From Pseudomonas cremoris (lineage in GTDB: Bacteria; Pseudomonadota; Gammaproteobacteria; Pseudomonadales; Pseudomonadaceae), in the NCBI RefSeq assembly GCF_014230465.1, contig NZ_JAAXCY010000005.1, positions 248,001 through 312,000 of the forward strand: a DNA stretch of 64,000 nt, given 5' to 3'. The position numbers and the translations under genes are program-made. Below, piece by piece: positions 8,387 to 17,046 of this stretch. Each line of letters begins with the position of its first letter. Within the stretch, counting starts at the first letter, position 1. The notes below the pieces were generated by a model, which was not told where the DNA came from, did no database searches, and worked only from the letters and a program-made list of their open reading frames with translations.

Positions 8387-9781
8387 ATGACTGAATCCAT
8401 CCGCAACGCTGATGTCCTGATCATCGGCGGCGGGCTAAGCGGCACGATGCTCGCGGTACAACTGTTACGCCTGCCGGGCCAGCGCAAGATCCTGGTGATC
8501 GAACCGCGCGCCGAGCTTGGCCGTGGCGAGGCCTACAGCGCCGTCGAACTGGGCCACACCCTGAACGGCAATGCGGCGCGCATGAGCGTCGATCCCGACA
8601 ACCCCGACGACCTGACGCAATGGCTCACCGACTACATCGGCGCCGGTGGTTGGCCGGAGTCGGACCAGCAGCACGTGCCGATCAGCGAATTGTTCCCGCC
8701 TCGCGGGATCTTTGGCTTGTATGCGCAGCAACGGCTGGCCGAAGCCAAGGCGCTGTCGGCGTCCACGGTTGCGCATGTGCGCGGCGAAGTGGTCGACCTG
8801 CAAGTCGATGAAACCTCGACGCTGCTGACCCTCGATAACGGCCAGCAACTGCGTGGAGCGTTTGCTGTATTGGCCACCGGTATGTTCCCGGCGGCGCGCA
8901 CGCCACAGACCGAGTCCAGCGGTTTGAACGCGGCGGCGGTAGACCCATGGGACGTGCAAACCATGACGCGGATCGACCCGCACGCCACGGTGCTGATCAT
9001 CGGTTCCGGGCTGACCATGGTGGATGCCGTGGTGTCCCTGGAACAGGCTGGGCATCGCGGTCCGATCGAGATTTTTTCGCGCCACGGCCTGCTGCCCCAT
9101 GTGCGTCGGCAGCCGCCGAGCTGGGTCGACTTTCTGGGCGAAGACCACCGCCTGCGCAGCCCTCGCCAGTTGCTGCGCGAGGTGCGCCGCCAATGCCGGA
9201 TTGCGCAGGCGCAGGGCATTGATTGGCAGTCGCCGCTGGACACGGTTCGCGCGCATATCGGCCGCTTGTGGAGCCAGGCCAGCGAGCGTGAAAAACGTCA
9301 GTTCGTGCGGCATGTGCGACCGTGGTGGGAAAGCCATCACCACCGTTCGCCGCCGTTGAGTGCGCAGTTGGTGGCGCGGTTGCATGAAGCGGGGCGGTTG
9401 CGGATTCGCGCTGCGTCGTTCAAGGGGCTTGAGCCTTCGTCCGACGGCGTGACCATCCGCTTGCGCCACCGTGGCGAGCACGCCATTACGCAAGTGTCAG
9501 GTGCCGCGCTGATCAATTCCAGCGGCATCGAATACGACTGGCGCCGCGTGGCCCGGCCGTTGCCGCAGCAGTTGCTCAAGCGTGGGTTGATCCAGCCCGG
9601 GCCGTTGGCGTTGGGGATTGCGGCGGATAAGTCGGGGGCGGTAGTGGATGCGGCGGGGCAGGTGAGCCAAAGACTGTTTGCCATGGGCCCGCCGTTGCGT
9701 GGGGTGTGGTGGGAAAGCACGGCGGTGACCGATGTGGCGATTCAGGCCAAGGCGCTGGCCCTGAGGCTCACTACCCTCTAA
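8387..9781 (+). CDS. FAD/NAD(P)-binding oxidoreductase-like protein
   Basis: A 464-residue protein with two dinucleotide-binding motifs: VLIIGGGLSGTMLAVQLL at about residues 10-27 (FAD) and TVLIIGSGLTMVDAVVSL at about 200 (NAD(P)H or second FAD). This arrangement matches the FAD/NAD(P)-binding (YdhS-like) family found beside catabolic monooxygenases. It starts 12 bases after the ABC operon with a GGCGAA-like site, so it is probably co-transcribed. It could reduce flavin or oxidise an intermediate; no substrate is evident. Confidence 0.8.
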   Translation: MTESIRNADVLIIGGGLSGTMLAVQLLRLPGQRKILVIEPRAELGRGEAYSAVELGHTLNGNAARMSVDPDNPDDLTQWLTDYIGAGGWPESDQQHVPISELFPPRGIFGLYAQQRLAEAKALSASTVAHVRGEVVDLQVDETSTLLTLDNGQQLRGAFAVLATGMFPAARTPQTESSGLNAAAVDPWDVQTMTRIDPHATVLIIGSGLTMVDAVVSLEQAGHRGPIEIFSRHGLLPHVRRQPPSWVDFLGEDHRLRSPRQLLREVRRQCRIAQAQGIDWQSPLDTVRAHIGRLWSQASEREKRQFVRHVRPWWESHHHRSPPLSAQLVARLHEAGRLRIRAASFKGLEPSSDGVTIRLRHRGEHAITQVSGAALINSSGIEYDWRRVARPLPQQLLKRGLIQPGPLALGIAADKSGAVVDAAGQVSQRLFAMGPPLRGVWWESTAVTDVAIQAKALALRLTTL

Positions 9782-9790
9782 ACATGGACC

Positions 9791-9924
9791 TGTAGTGAGC
9801 GGGCTCGCCCCGCGCTGGGTGGCGAAGCCGCCCCAAATCCTGGCACTTCGGTTTTACTTGAAAACCGTGTCGACTCGATTGGGGCGGCTTCGCCACCCAG
9901 CGCGGGGCGAGCCCGCTCACTACA
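9791..9924. repeat. Perfect 45-bp inverted repeat (REP-family palindrome)
   Basis: Arms 9791-9835 and 9880-9924 are exact reverse complements over 45 bases, with a 44-base loop. The arm begins TGTAGTGAGCGGGCTCGCCC, a REP family different from the GTGGGAGC type. It fills the gap between two convergent genes and ends one base before the stop codon of the minus-strand gene, so it probably serves as a terminator for both. Confidence 0.93.
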
Positions 9925-11172
9925 TTACCGTGAGGTTTTCACAAAGCCGGGTTTCAGGCCAAACACCTCGACGCCTTGCGGAGTTGACTGTCCAGTAGTG
10001 ACTTTCACCCGCTCCACCGGCTTGTCCATCGTCTCCCGGTATTCCACCTCACCGCCCGTGATCGCTTGCGCCGGTACTACAATCGCCTGCTCATTGTTGT
10101 AGGTCACAATGGTCAACCGCGCGCTCATGCCCAGCCGCACGCGCTGCAACTGCTGCGGCGTAAGCTTGGGAATCGACAGGGTCACCGGAAACTGCGCACT
10201 GCCCGGGCTATCGTTGGCAATCGCCAGCCCACTCACCACGCTGACAGACCCCGTCAGCCGTTCGCCATCGAAGCCGTCACCCAGCACTTCCACCGCCTGG
10301 CCCTGGTGCAGCTGGTTGATGTCCAGCTCCGACACCTTGGCGGTGATTTTAAGCCGCTCGATATTGGCCAGGCCAAACAGCACCTGACCCTGGCTGACCT
10401 TGCTGCCGGCCTGGACCGGGGCGTTGTTGTTGCCACCGCCCTGGGACGAGGAGCTATTGCCCGGTGCAGGCACCACGATTCCGGAGAACGGCGCCTTCAC
10501 CTCCCGGCCATCAAGCAACTGGTGCAGCGCGTCGTATCGCACGGTGGCGTTGGTCAATTCCATGTCGGCGATCTGGCGGTATTCGCCCTTGCCTTGGTCG
10601 AGGGCCTGTTGCAGCTCGCTGCGGGCCGAGACGAGGTCCAGCTGTTGTTGCTGGGTTTGTTGCTTGAGGTCGTCCAGTTCGTTGCGCGGGATGATGCCGC
10701 GTTGGAACAGGTTTTCACTTTCGGTGAGTTTGCGCTGAGTGTTGCCGGCGGTCATTTCGGCGGTGCGCAGGGTGCGGCGGGCGCGGGCGACGGCGGGGCT
10801 GCTGTCCCAGTCCTGCATCTCTTGCACGGTGCGCCGCGCCTTGAGCTGGGTGGAAAGGGCGTCACGCAGTTGCACTTCAAGGGTGGACGGGTCCATGCGC
10901 AACAGCACTTGGCCGGCCTCGACGCGTTGGCCTTGCTCCACCAGGTTGGCCTGCACATTGCCGTCGAACGGCGCGGTGAGGGTGATGGTGGTGTCGGGCT
11001 CGATCTTGCCCACCAGGCCGATCTGGTGCACCAGCGGGTCAGGTTTGACTGCCAGCCATTGCTCGGCCGTGTTGGACGATTCGGTGGCCGGACTGCGCAG
11101 GCCGAGCAGCCCGACAGCGACAAGCACTAGCACTACGGCAGCGCCGAGCAGGCGTTTTTTATTAGTAGTCAT
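9925..11172 (-). CDS. Periplasmic adaptor (membrane fusion protein) of a MacA-like exporter
   Basis: A 415-residue HlyD/MacA-family adaptor. An N-terminal membrane anchor (residues ~8-25) is followed by a biotinyl-lipoyl half-motif (APFDGNVQANLVEQGQRVEAG), a long coiled-coil hairpin (about residues 90-200) and a second half-motif (VKAPFSGIVVPAPGN). A Ser/Gly/Asn-rich loop interrupts the second half, as in MacA relatives. I start at the ATG at 11172; a TTG three codons upstream is possible. It overlaps the outer-membrane factor gene by 11 bases. It bridges the inner-membrane pump and the outer-membrane channel. Confidence 0.9.
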   Translation of the reverse strand: MTTNKKRLLGAAVVLVLVAVGLLGLRSPATESSNTAEQWLAVKPDPLVHQIGLVGKIEPDTTITLTAPFDGNVQANLVEQGQRVEAGQVLLRMDPSTLEVQLRDALSTQLKARRTVQEMQDWDSSPAVARARRTLRTAEMTAGNTQRKLTESENLFQRGIIPRNELDDLKQQTQQQQLDLVSARSELQQALDQGKGEYRQIADMELTNATVRYDALHQLLDGREVKAPFSGIVVPAPGNSSSSQGGGNNNAPVQAGSKVSQGQVLFGLANIERLKITAKVSELDINQLHQGQAVEVLGDGFDGERLTGSVSVVSGLAIANDSPGSAQFPVTLSIPKLTPQQLQRVRLGMSARLTIVTYNNEQAIVVPAQAITGGEVEYRETMDKPVERVKVTTGQSTPQGVEVFGLKPGFVKTSR

Positions 11173-12640
11173 TGAGGGCAATTTCCCAACTTTCCAGCGT
11201 CATGCCCAGGGTCAAGTCGAGCTGGGTCTGGGCGTTCAGATAAGCGATCAGCGCATTGAGCTGCGCGTTTTCGGCGTTGCGCAAATCAGTCTCGAAACTC
11301 AGCACCTGGAAGTTGGTGGAGCGCCCGGCGCTGAGCTTTTCCCGTTCGATCTCGATCTTGCGCCGTGACAATTCCACGGCGCGCTGGGAGATTTCATATT
11401 GGCGCCAACGCGTGCCCAGGTCGCGCACCACGTCGTTGACGTTGCGTTCCAGTGCCTGGCGGGCGTCGGTGATGCGGATCTCCTGGTCTTCCACGTTGAC
11501 GCGGGCGCGCACCTCGGCCTGGCGCGTGCTGATATCACCGATGGGGATTTGTACCTGTACACCGGCATAGCTGTCCCAGGTGCGATTGTTACTGCTGCCG
11601 GCATCGTTGTTGTAGGCATCACGGACCTGGTTTGCACCCGCCACCAGGTCGACCTGCCAACGCCCGGAATCCTTGGCGATCACCAGGTTGAGGTCGGCCT
11701 GCTGGCTGCCGAGCAGGGCAGCGAGGTATTCCGGTTGCTGGTTTTGCGCCAGGTTGAACGCCTGGCGTTTGTCGATCTGCATGGGCTTGGCTTCCAGGGC
11801 TTCGCTGGCGCGAACTGGCGTGGACAGGTCCAGGGCCAGCAGGCGCAGCAGGGACAGGCGACTGGTATCGAGTTGGTTCTGCGCTTCTTCCACACCCAGT
11901 TGCTGGGTGGCGATATCGGCCTCGGTCTGAACGATTTCAAATTCGGCCATGCGCCCGGCGGCGATCAGCGCCTTGTTCACTTCCAGCAAGGTGCCCGAGC
12001 GTTTGAGCGCGTCCTGCACGATGGTCAGTTGTTCTTGTGCGCGCAATAGCTCGCGGTAGGTGGCGATGATCTGGCTGATGGTTTGCGCCACGGTGGCCTT
12101 GAGGTTCAGCCGGTTGGCCTGCTCCGACAGGCGCGACAGGCGCAGCGGCGCGGTGGTGGCGTCCCAGCCGGCGCCACGCATCAACGGCTGGATGATCGCC
12201 AGGTCGAGGCCATCGCTGCGGTAACGGCCGGCGCGGTCGGCGTTGTTCAGTTGCTGGGTCCAGGCCATGCTCAGGCGTGTGCCGTACTCGCCGAGCAGGC
12301 TGGTAGCGGGCGCCACATTGGCGTTGCGTGCGTTGTCGGCGGAGCCACGGCTGCTGCGGTAGTAGCTGTTGAGGGTGAGCTTGGGGTTGAAGGCGTCTTC
12401 GGCCACGCGCAGGTCGAATTTCTGCGCCACCCGCTGCAGGTAAGCACTGCGAATCGCCGGGTTGTTGCGCAGGCCCAGGTAGACCGCATCCCCCAAGGTC
12501 ATGGTGGTGACCTGGGCATTCAACGACACGCCACGGTCGTAGCCGCTGCGGGTGCTGCTGGGCGCCGAAGGGTTGATCACCACGTTGGTGGCCATGGCAG
12601 GCAGGCTTACAAACGTCAGCAGCACGAGCCATTTATTCAT
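11162..12640 (-). CDS. Outer-membrane channel protein, TolC family
   Basis: A 492-residue protein with a signal peptide (MNKWLVLLTFVSLPAMAT) and two repeats of the outer-membrane efflux domain, each rich in long amphipathic helices. The QPLMRGAGWD motif is seen often in TolC-like partners of ABC exporters. The ATG at 12640 is chosen because it yields the signal peptide; longer in-frame starts would put a charged stretch in front. It overlaps the permease stop by eight bases. It provides the exit duct for the exporter. Confidence 0.9.
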   Translation of the reverse strand: MNKWLVLLTFVSLPAMATNVVINPSAPSSTRSGYDRGVSLNAQVTTMTLGDAVYLGLRNNPAIRSAYLQRVAQKFDLRVAEDAFNPKLTLNSYYRSSRGSADNARNANVAPATSLLGEYGTRLSMAWTQQLNNADRAGRYRSDGLDLAIIQPLMRGAGWDATTAPLRLSRLSEQANRLNLKATVAQTISQIIATYRELLRAQEQLTIVQDALKRSGTLLEVNKALIAAGRMAEFEIVQTEADIATQQLGVEEAQNQLDTSRLSLLRLLALDLSTPVRASEALEAKPMQIDKRQAFNLAQNQQPEYLAALLGSQQADLNLVIAKDSGRWQVDLVAGANQVRDAYNNDAGSSNNRTWDSYAGVQVQIPIGDISTRQAEVRARVNVEDQEIRITDARQALERNVNDVVRDLGTRWRQYEISQRAVELSRRKIEIEREKLSAGRSTNFQVLSFETDLRNAENAQLNALIAYLNAQTQLDLTLGMTLESWEIALNDY

Positions 12641-13832
12641 CGCGCAGGGCCTCCACCGGTTGCAACCGTGAGGCTGAGACCGCCGGGTAGATGCCAAAGA
12701 ACAATCCCACCAGCAAGGTACTGCCCACCCCCAAGGGCAGCGCGGCGACCGCCAGGGAGAACGCCCAACCCGACAGCCAGGCGTAGAACCACGCGGCGGT
12801 CATGCCCAGCACTGCGCCGCACAGTGCACCGACGGCGGTGAGCGTGACGGCTTCAAGCAGGAACAGGTTGCGGATATCCCGCTGGCGCGCACCCAGGGCC
12901 ATGCGGATGCCGATCTCGCGGCGCCGCTCCGAGACGTTCATCAACATCACATTCATCACCCCGACGCCGCCGCCCACCAGGGAAATCGCCCCCAGCGCCA
13001 GCAACAGGTAGGCGAAGGTTCGGCTTTGGCGGGTCATGCCGTCGATCATTTGCTGGGGCACCTGGATGTCGACTGTGTGGTCGGGGAGTTGGCGTTGCAA
13101 CGCTGCCGCTGCGTTCTCTGCCATGCGTTCCATGTCTTGGCCGGGCAGGGCGCGGATGATGACGTTGCCGATCTGCGGGCTGGCGTAGATGCGGCGCATG
13201 CCTTCAGCGGGCATAAACAATGATTCGCCGCCCTGAATGGGCATCAGCAGCGCGCGGGGTTGGTCGTGCAAGATACCGATAATCAGGAACAGGTAATCGT
13301 TGATGCGCACTCGGTCGCCCAGCTTCAACGGGGCGCTGGGGGAGCTCAGTGCTTGAGCGACCTGGGCACCGATCACGGCGTAGGTTTCATTGGCGTCGAA
13401 GTGCGACAGGAAGCGGCCTTCGCTCAAGGTCAGACGCATGGCCTGTTGGATGTCGGACGTGCTGCCGACAAAGTTGGCATTGGTGGTGCGTCCATTGAAC
13501 ACAGCCGGCCCACTGAACAGGCTGATTGCGCCGATATGGGCGATGCCCGGCACGGCTTGGCGCACGGCGTCGAGGTCCAGGTGCGTGCGCATGGGGCGGT
13601 TGCTGCCGACTTTGCTAGGGAACTGTGCCACCAGGGTGTCGGTGCCCATGTCCTTGAAGATCATGGCGGCATCCACCGCCGCGTTGTGGCCGATGTTGAT
13701 CAGCGCCACCACCGACGAGCTGCCGATCACGATGCCCAGCAGCGCCAGCACCGAGCGCTTGCCCAGGGTGCGCAAGCTGACGAACGCTTCATGCAGCAAT
13801 TGGCTGAGGCTCTGCTCGACCCGCAGGCTCAT
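12633..13832 (-). CDS. ABC exporter permease, MacB-like (no fused ATPase)
   Basis: A 399-residue MacB-type permease: an N-terminal membrane helix (LALLGIVIGSSSVVALINIG), a large periplasmic domain (about residues 50-260), then three C-terminal helices with the FtsX-type motif NVMLMNVSERRREIGIRMALGA. The ATPase that is fused in canonical MacB is a separate upstream gene here, overlapping by four bases. This unit extrudes its substrate mechanically from the periplasm. Confidence 0.9.
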   Translation of the reverse strand: MSLRVEQSLSQLLHEAFVSLRTLGKRSVLALLGIVIGSSSVVALINIGHNAAVDAAMIFKDMGTDTLVAQFPSKVGSNRPMRTHLDLDAVRQAVPGIAHIGAISLFSGPAVFNGRTTNANFVGSTSDIQQAMRLTLSEGRFLSHFDANETYAVIGAQVAQALSSPSAPLKLGDRVRINDYLFLIIGILHDQPRALLMPIQGGESLFMPAEGMRRIYASPQIGNVIIRALPGQDMERMAENAAAALQRQLPDHTVDIQVPQQMIDGMTRQSRTFAYLLLALGAISLVGGGVGVMNVMLMNVSERRREIGIRMALGARQRDIRNLFLLEAVTLTAVGALCGAVLGMTAAWFYAWLSGWAFSLAVAALPLGVGSTLLVGLFFGIYPAVSASRLQPVEALRDE

Positions 13833-14536
13833 GGGCGTGCGTCCTCGTGGACGACGCCGTTGCGCACCAGAATCTTGCGTTCCAGGCGCTCGGCAATATG
13901 CGGGTCGTGGGTGACGATGATCAGTGTGACCTGTTGCTCACGGTTCAGCGCCAGGAGCAGGTCCATGATGTCCTGCGCGGTGGTGCTGTCGAGGTTGCCG
14001 GTGGGTTCGTCGGCGAGGATCACCGAGGGCTTGCCGACTAACGCGCGAGCGATGGCGACCCGTTGGCGTTGGCCGCCGGAGAGGTCGGCAGGGCGATGAT
14101 GGGCGCGGTCGGCCAGGCCGACCTGATCGAGCATGCGCAGGGCTTGCTCCACCGACTCATGGCGCGACACGCCGCGATAACTCAAGGGCAGGGCGACGTT
14201 GTCCAGGGCGCTCAGGCGCGGCAGCAAGTTGAAGCTCTGGAACACGAAGCCGATCTGCTGGTTACGAATCGCGGCCAATTCATCCGGGGTGGCGTTGAAA
14301 ATGTCGTGGCCGGCAAAGTGGTACTGGCCGCAGTTGGGCAAGTCCAGCAGGCCGAGGATATTGAGCAGGGTGCTTTTACCGGAGCCGGAGGCGCCGAGGA
14401 TGCCGCAGCTGTCGCCACTGTCGATAGACAGGCAGACGTCATTGAGAATGGATAGGTGTTGCCCGGCCAGCTGATAGCTTTTGCCGATGCCTTGCAGGCA
14501 AATCAAGCCTGGGTGCGCGGGGTTATCTGTCATCAT
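13829..14536 (-). CDS. ABC exporter ATPase, MacB/LolD type
   Basis: A 235-residue ATPase with Walker A GASGSGKST at residues 48-56, signature LSGGQRQRV at about 152 and Walker B VILADEPTGNLDS. The NQQIGFVFQSFNLLPRLSA stretch is characteristic of the MacB/LolD group. First gene of the four-gene exporter operon, divergent from a TetR regulator. The substrate might be a siderophore, lipopeptide or drug; nothing in the window decides this. Confidence 0.92.
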   Translation of the reverse strand: MMTDNPAHPGLICLQGIGKSYQLAGQHLSILNDVCLSIDSGDSCGILGASGSGKSTLLNILGLLDLPNCGQYHFAGHDIFNATPDELAAIRNQQIGFVFQSFNLLPRLSALDNVALPLSYRGVSRHESVEQALRMLDQVGLADRAHHRPADLSGGQRQRVAIARALVGKPSVILADEPTGNLDSTTAQDIMDLLLALNREQQVTLIIVTHDPHIAERLERKILVRNGVVHEDARP

Positions 14537-14893
14537 GACTACGCCTTCAGTCTCGACGGTGCCGTCATGCCCCCGGTAAAGGCTTGTAACAAGTTCGGGA
14601 GCTGCCTGGTACGCGTCACGGACTGGTTTTATTTCTTGTTTTTAAAATATTGTTTGAATAGTAACCGCCTTCCATGCGGTTCGCCAGCCGTGGAGGTAGA
14701 GCGGTTTTACCCTTTGAAACGATTTTTCCAGGGGCGTTACGGGCCTTCCAAAACCCCTTCGACTACCCTCAGCGAGCCCGCAGGCAAAGGCTTTGGATAA
14801 TATGGCGGTGTGTCACTACTTGCTTTCGACGGACGGCCCCGGTATAAAAAATCAAATTATTTTTTAAAACAATATTTCCGTCGTGGAACTCTT
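14537..14893. other. Divergent intergenic region between exporter operon and TetR gene
   Basis: These 357 bases hold no credible gene. Two AT-rich blocks (about 14630-14660 and 14850-14877) stand out against GC-rich surroundings and carry an inverted 11-base repeat listed separately. Promoters for both directions should lie here. Confidence 0.6.
14645..14877. promoter_or_regulatory. Inverted 11-bp AT-rich repeat, candidate TetR operator pair
   Basis: AAATATTGTTT at 14645-14655 and its exact complement AAACAATATTT at 14867-14877 lie about 220 bases apart. The second copy ends 16 bases before the TetR start codon, where a repressor could block its own transcription. Assignment as an operator is inference from position and symmetry. 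Confidence 0.4.
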
Positions 14894-15655
14894 ATGGTCG
14901 CGAAGAAACTCAGCGCTCCAAACGTTACCAAAACTCGATTGCTGGATGCGACTGAGGCCCTCTTCATTAAGTACGGATACGACGCTGTTTTGTTGCGGCA
15001 GATTACCGAGCGTGCCCAGGTCAACCTGGCTGCGGTGAACTACCACTTCGGGGACAAGGATTCCCTGATGCAAACCCTGCTGAAACAGCGCCTGGAGCCG
15101 CTCAACGAGCAGCGCCTGGAACTGCTTGCGCGCTGTGAGGCCGAGTCCGATGGCCCGCTGGACTGCGACACGCTGCTGGGTGTGCTGTTTGCCCCGGCCA
15201 TGGGCCTGGAGCGTAGCGATCCGGCCAGTGCCAACGGGGAAGGGCGTTCGTTCATCCGGTTCCTGGGCCGTGTCTACAGCGACACGTCGCCGTTTATCCA
15301 GGAATACCTCAAGGTGCACTACCAGCCGGTGTTCCAGCGCTTCTTCGAAGCCTTCGCCCTGGCTTTGCCAGACCTGCCGCGTAACGAACTGGGGGTGCGC
15401 CTGCAATTTGCCCTCAAGGCGATTTCCGGCGTGATGGCCGGTACTGAGCTGCGGCTGTTGATGAATTCCATGAGCCTGGGCCGCCCGGCTACGGATGCCG
15501 AGGTGATGGCCAAGCTGATTACCCTGGTATCGGCGGCGATTCGCGTGCCACAACAAAGCCCGGAAGCCGAAAACGCGTTGGCCAAGGTGCTGGATACCCA
15601 GCGAGCCATTCGTGAGCAAGCGGCGGCGCCCACCGCTGTAAAGGCGACGCGATAA
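14894..15655 (+). CDS. TetR/AcrR-family transcriptional regulator (PsrA-like)
   Basis: A 253-residue regulator. The N-terminal helix-turn-helix is clear (TRLLDATEALFIKYGYDAV, then LRQITERAQVNLAAVNYHFGDKDSL at about residues 35-60); the VNLAAVNYHFG recognition helix is that of the PsrA branch. The start at 14894 is chosen because it puts the HTH at the usual distance; an earlier in-frame ATG lies in the AT-rich region. It is transcribed away from the exporter operon and is the natural candidate for its regulator. The ligand is unknown. Confidence 0.85.
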   Translation: MVAKKLSAPNVTKTRLLDATEALFIKYGYDAVLLRQITERAQVNLAAVNYHFGDKDSLMQTLLKQRLEPLNEQRLELLARCEAESDGPLDCDTLLGVLFAPAMGLERSDPASANGEGRSFIRFLGRVYSDTSPFIQEYLKVHYQPVFQRFFEAFALALPDLPRNELGVRLQFALKAISGVMAGTELRLLMNSMSLGRPATDAEVMAKLITLVSAAIRVPQQSPEAENALAKVLDTQRAIREQAAAPTAVKATR

Positions 15656-15674
15656 GCCAAATTCGAGGCAAAAA

Positions 15675-15697
15675 AAACCCGCTGGGGCGGCGGGTTT
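15675..15697. terminator. Hairpin terminator between TetR and FUSC genes
   Basis: AAACCCGC (15675-15682) pairs with GCGGGTTT (15690-15697). A run of A on the left gives a U-tract in the minus direction, so it may serve the minus-strand FUSC gene as well as the convergent TetR gene. Confidence 0.65.
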
Positions 15698-15835
15698 GAT
15701 GTGCAACGTTTGTAACGGATGAGGCTTCACACTACGTTCCGGGATGTGAATAAAACGTGAAAACTTTGTAAGGCAAAGTGTGAAAAATTTGAGAATTGTA
15801 AAAAAGTCGGAAGTTTACGATTGCACCTGTCGGGT

Positions 15836-16894
15836 TCAGATTTTCCAGTGGCCAGCGCTCTTGGCCAGCCGCTGGCGCATGCCATCCACATTTTGCGCCA
15901 GCTGCAACGTCAATAGCCGGTAGCCATCCAACGCGCTGTAAACCGGCGCATCCAGCGCGGGTTCAATGGCGGCATGACTCGGCCGCTCCAGCCGCTCCGT
16001 CACTCCCGACTTCAGCGCCCGCGCCATTCCCACCAGTTGCACCCGGATCTGCCGGTGCTCGGCTTTCAGCATCACCTGCATCCGTGCCATTGCCTGTTCG
16101 TCCCGAGGGTCTGGGCGGGTATTGCCGAGAATCTCCAGGGTGCTGATGCACATGCGCAGATGGCGTTGGATGGCATCCAGCTCCGTCATGGAGATGCGCA
16201 CTTCCTTGGACACCGAGGGCATCAGCGAACGTAGTTGCAGCATCGCCGCATTCAAACGGTTGAGCAGCTTGAAGTGTTCATCATCAGTCACCGACCGGCC
16301 ACTGATGATCCGGCTATAGATTTCGGCGCAATCACGCAATGCACTGGCCAAGTTGTAGCGCCACGAATACACGGCGTACAACGGCAAGGCGAACGAGAAG
16401 GCCAGGGCCAACACAATGCCGATCAGGATATCCACGGTGCGCCACAGCCCGTCCGACACCGGGTTGTCGCCATGCCCGGCGACGATAAACACGGTAATCG
16501 CCGACAGCAGCGCGATGTAGCCGCCCTTGCCGATGGCGTGATAGGAAAAGAACCCGCACACCACAGACATCAGCAGATATGTCAGCAGCGGCTGGCCCAG
16601 GTACGCCTGTTGCACCACCAACAGCAGACCCACGCTGGCGCCGATCAACGTGCCATAGGCGCGTTCCACGGCTTTTTTGCCGATGTTGCCGTGGTGCTGC
16701 AAACCGCCGATCACGATCAGCATGGTCACCGACGCCCACTCGCCGTGGGGCAGGTTGATGCCGGTGGTCAGCAGGATCGTCGCCAGCAGGCCGATGGACA
16801 CGCGCACCGCGTGGATCAGCTTGGCATGGCGGTAGCGGCGGTACGGGTCGAGCAGCGGGCGCAACAGGCGCCGGGCAAACATGGGCAGGTTCAT
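15836..16894 (-). CDS. FUSC-family (fusaric acid resistance/YccS-like) membrane protein
   Basis: A 352-residue inner-membrane protein with about six helices in the first half (residues ~30-175), including the FUSC-type stretches GEWASVTMLIVIGGLQHHG and KAVERAYGTLIGASVGLLL, followed by a soluble helical half. Members of the family export aromatic acids or related compounds, usually with an adaptor protein; none is adjacent here. It stands alone between two convergent or distant genes. The name is by family only. Confidence 0.8.
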   Translation of the reverse strand: MNLPMFARRLLRPLLDPYRRYRHAKLIHAVRVSIGLLATILLTTGINLPHGEWASVTMLIVIGGLQHHGNIGKKAVERAYGTLIGASVGLLLVVQQAYLGQPLLTYLLMSVVCGFFSYHAIGKGGYIALLSAITVFIVAGHGDNPVSDGLWRTVDILIGIVLALAFSFALPLYAVYSWRYNLASALRDCAEIYSRIISGRSVTDDEHFKLLNRLNAAMLQLRSLMPSVSKEVRISMTELDAIQRHLRMCISTLEILGNTRPDPRDEQAMARMQVMLKAEHRQIRVQLVGMARALKSGVTERLERPSHAAIEPALDAPVYSALDGYRLLTLQLAQNVDGMRQRLAKSAGHWKI

Positions 16895-16935
16895 CGGTAG
16901 TTAAGGGGCCTCGATATCAGGGATGTGCTCGATCT

Positions 16936-17031
16936 AAATGTGGGAGCGGGCTTGCTCGCGAATGCGGTGGTTCTGTCACTGATGTGTTGAGTGACACTCC
17001 GCATTCGCGAGCAAGCCCGCTCCCACATTTT
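16936..17031. repeat. REP doublet B
   Basis: Inverted pair of the GTGGGAGCGGGCTTGCTCGC family: 16936-16969 and 17000-17031, each with an ATGCGG-type extension toward the loop. It lies between two minus-strand genes, just downstream of the aldehyde dehydrogenase stop codon. Confidence 0.93.
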
Positions 17032-17046
17032 CAATCAGCGTCGCAC

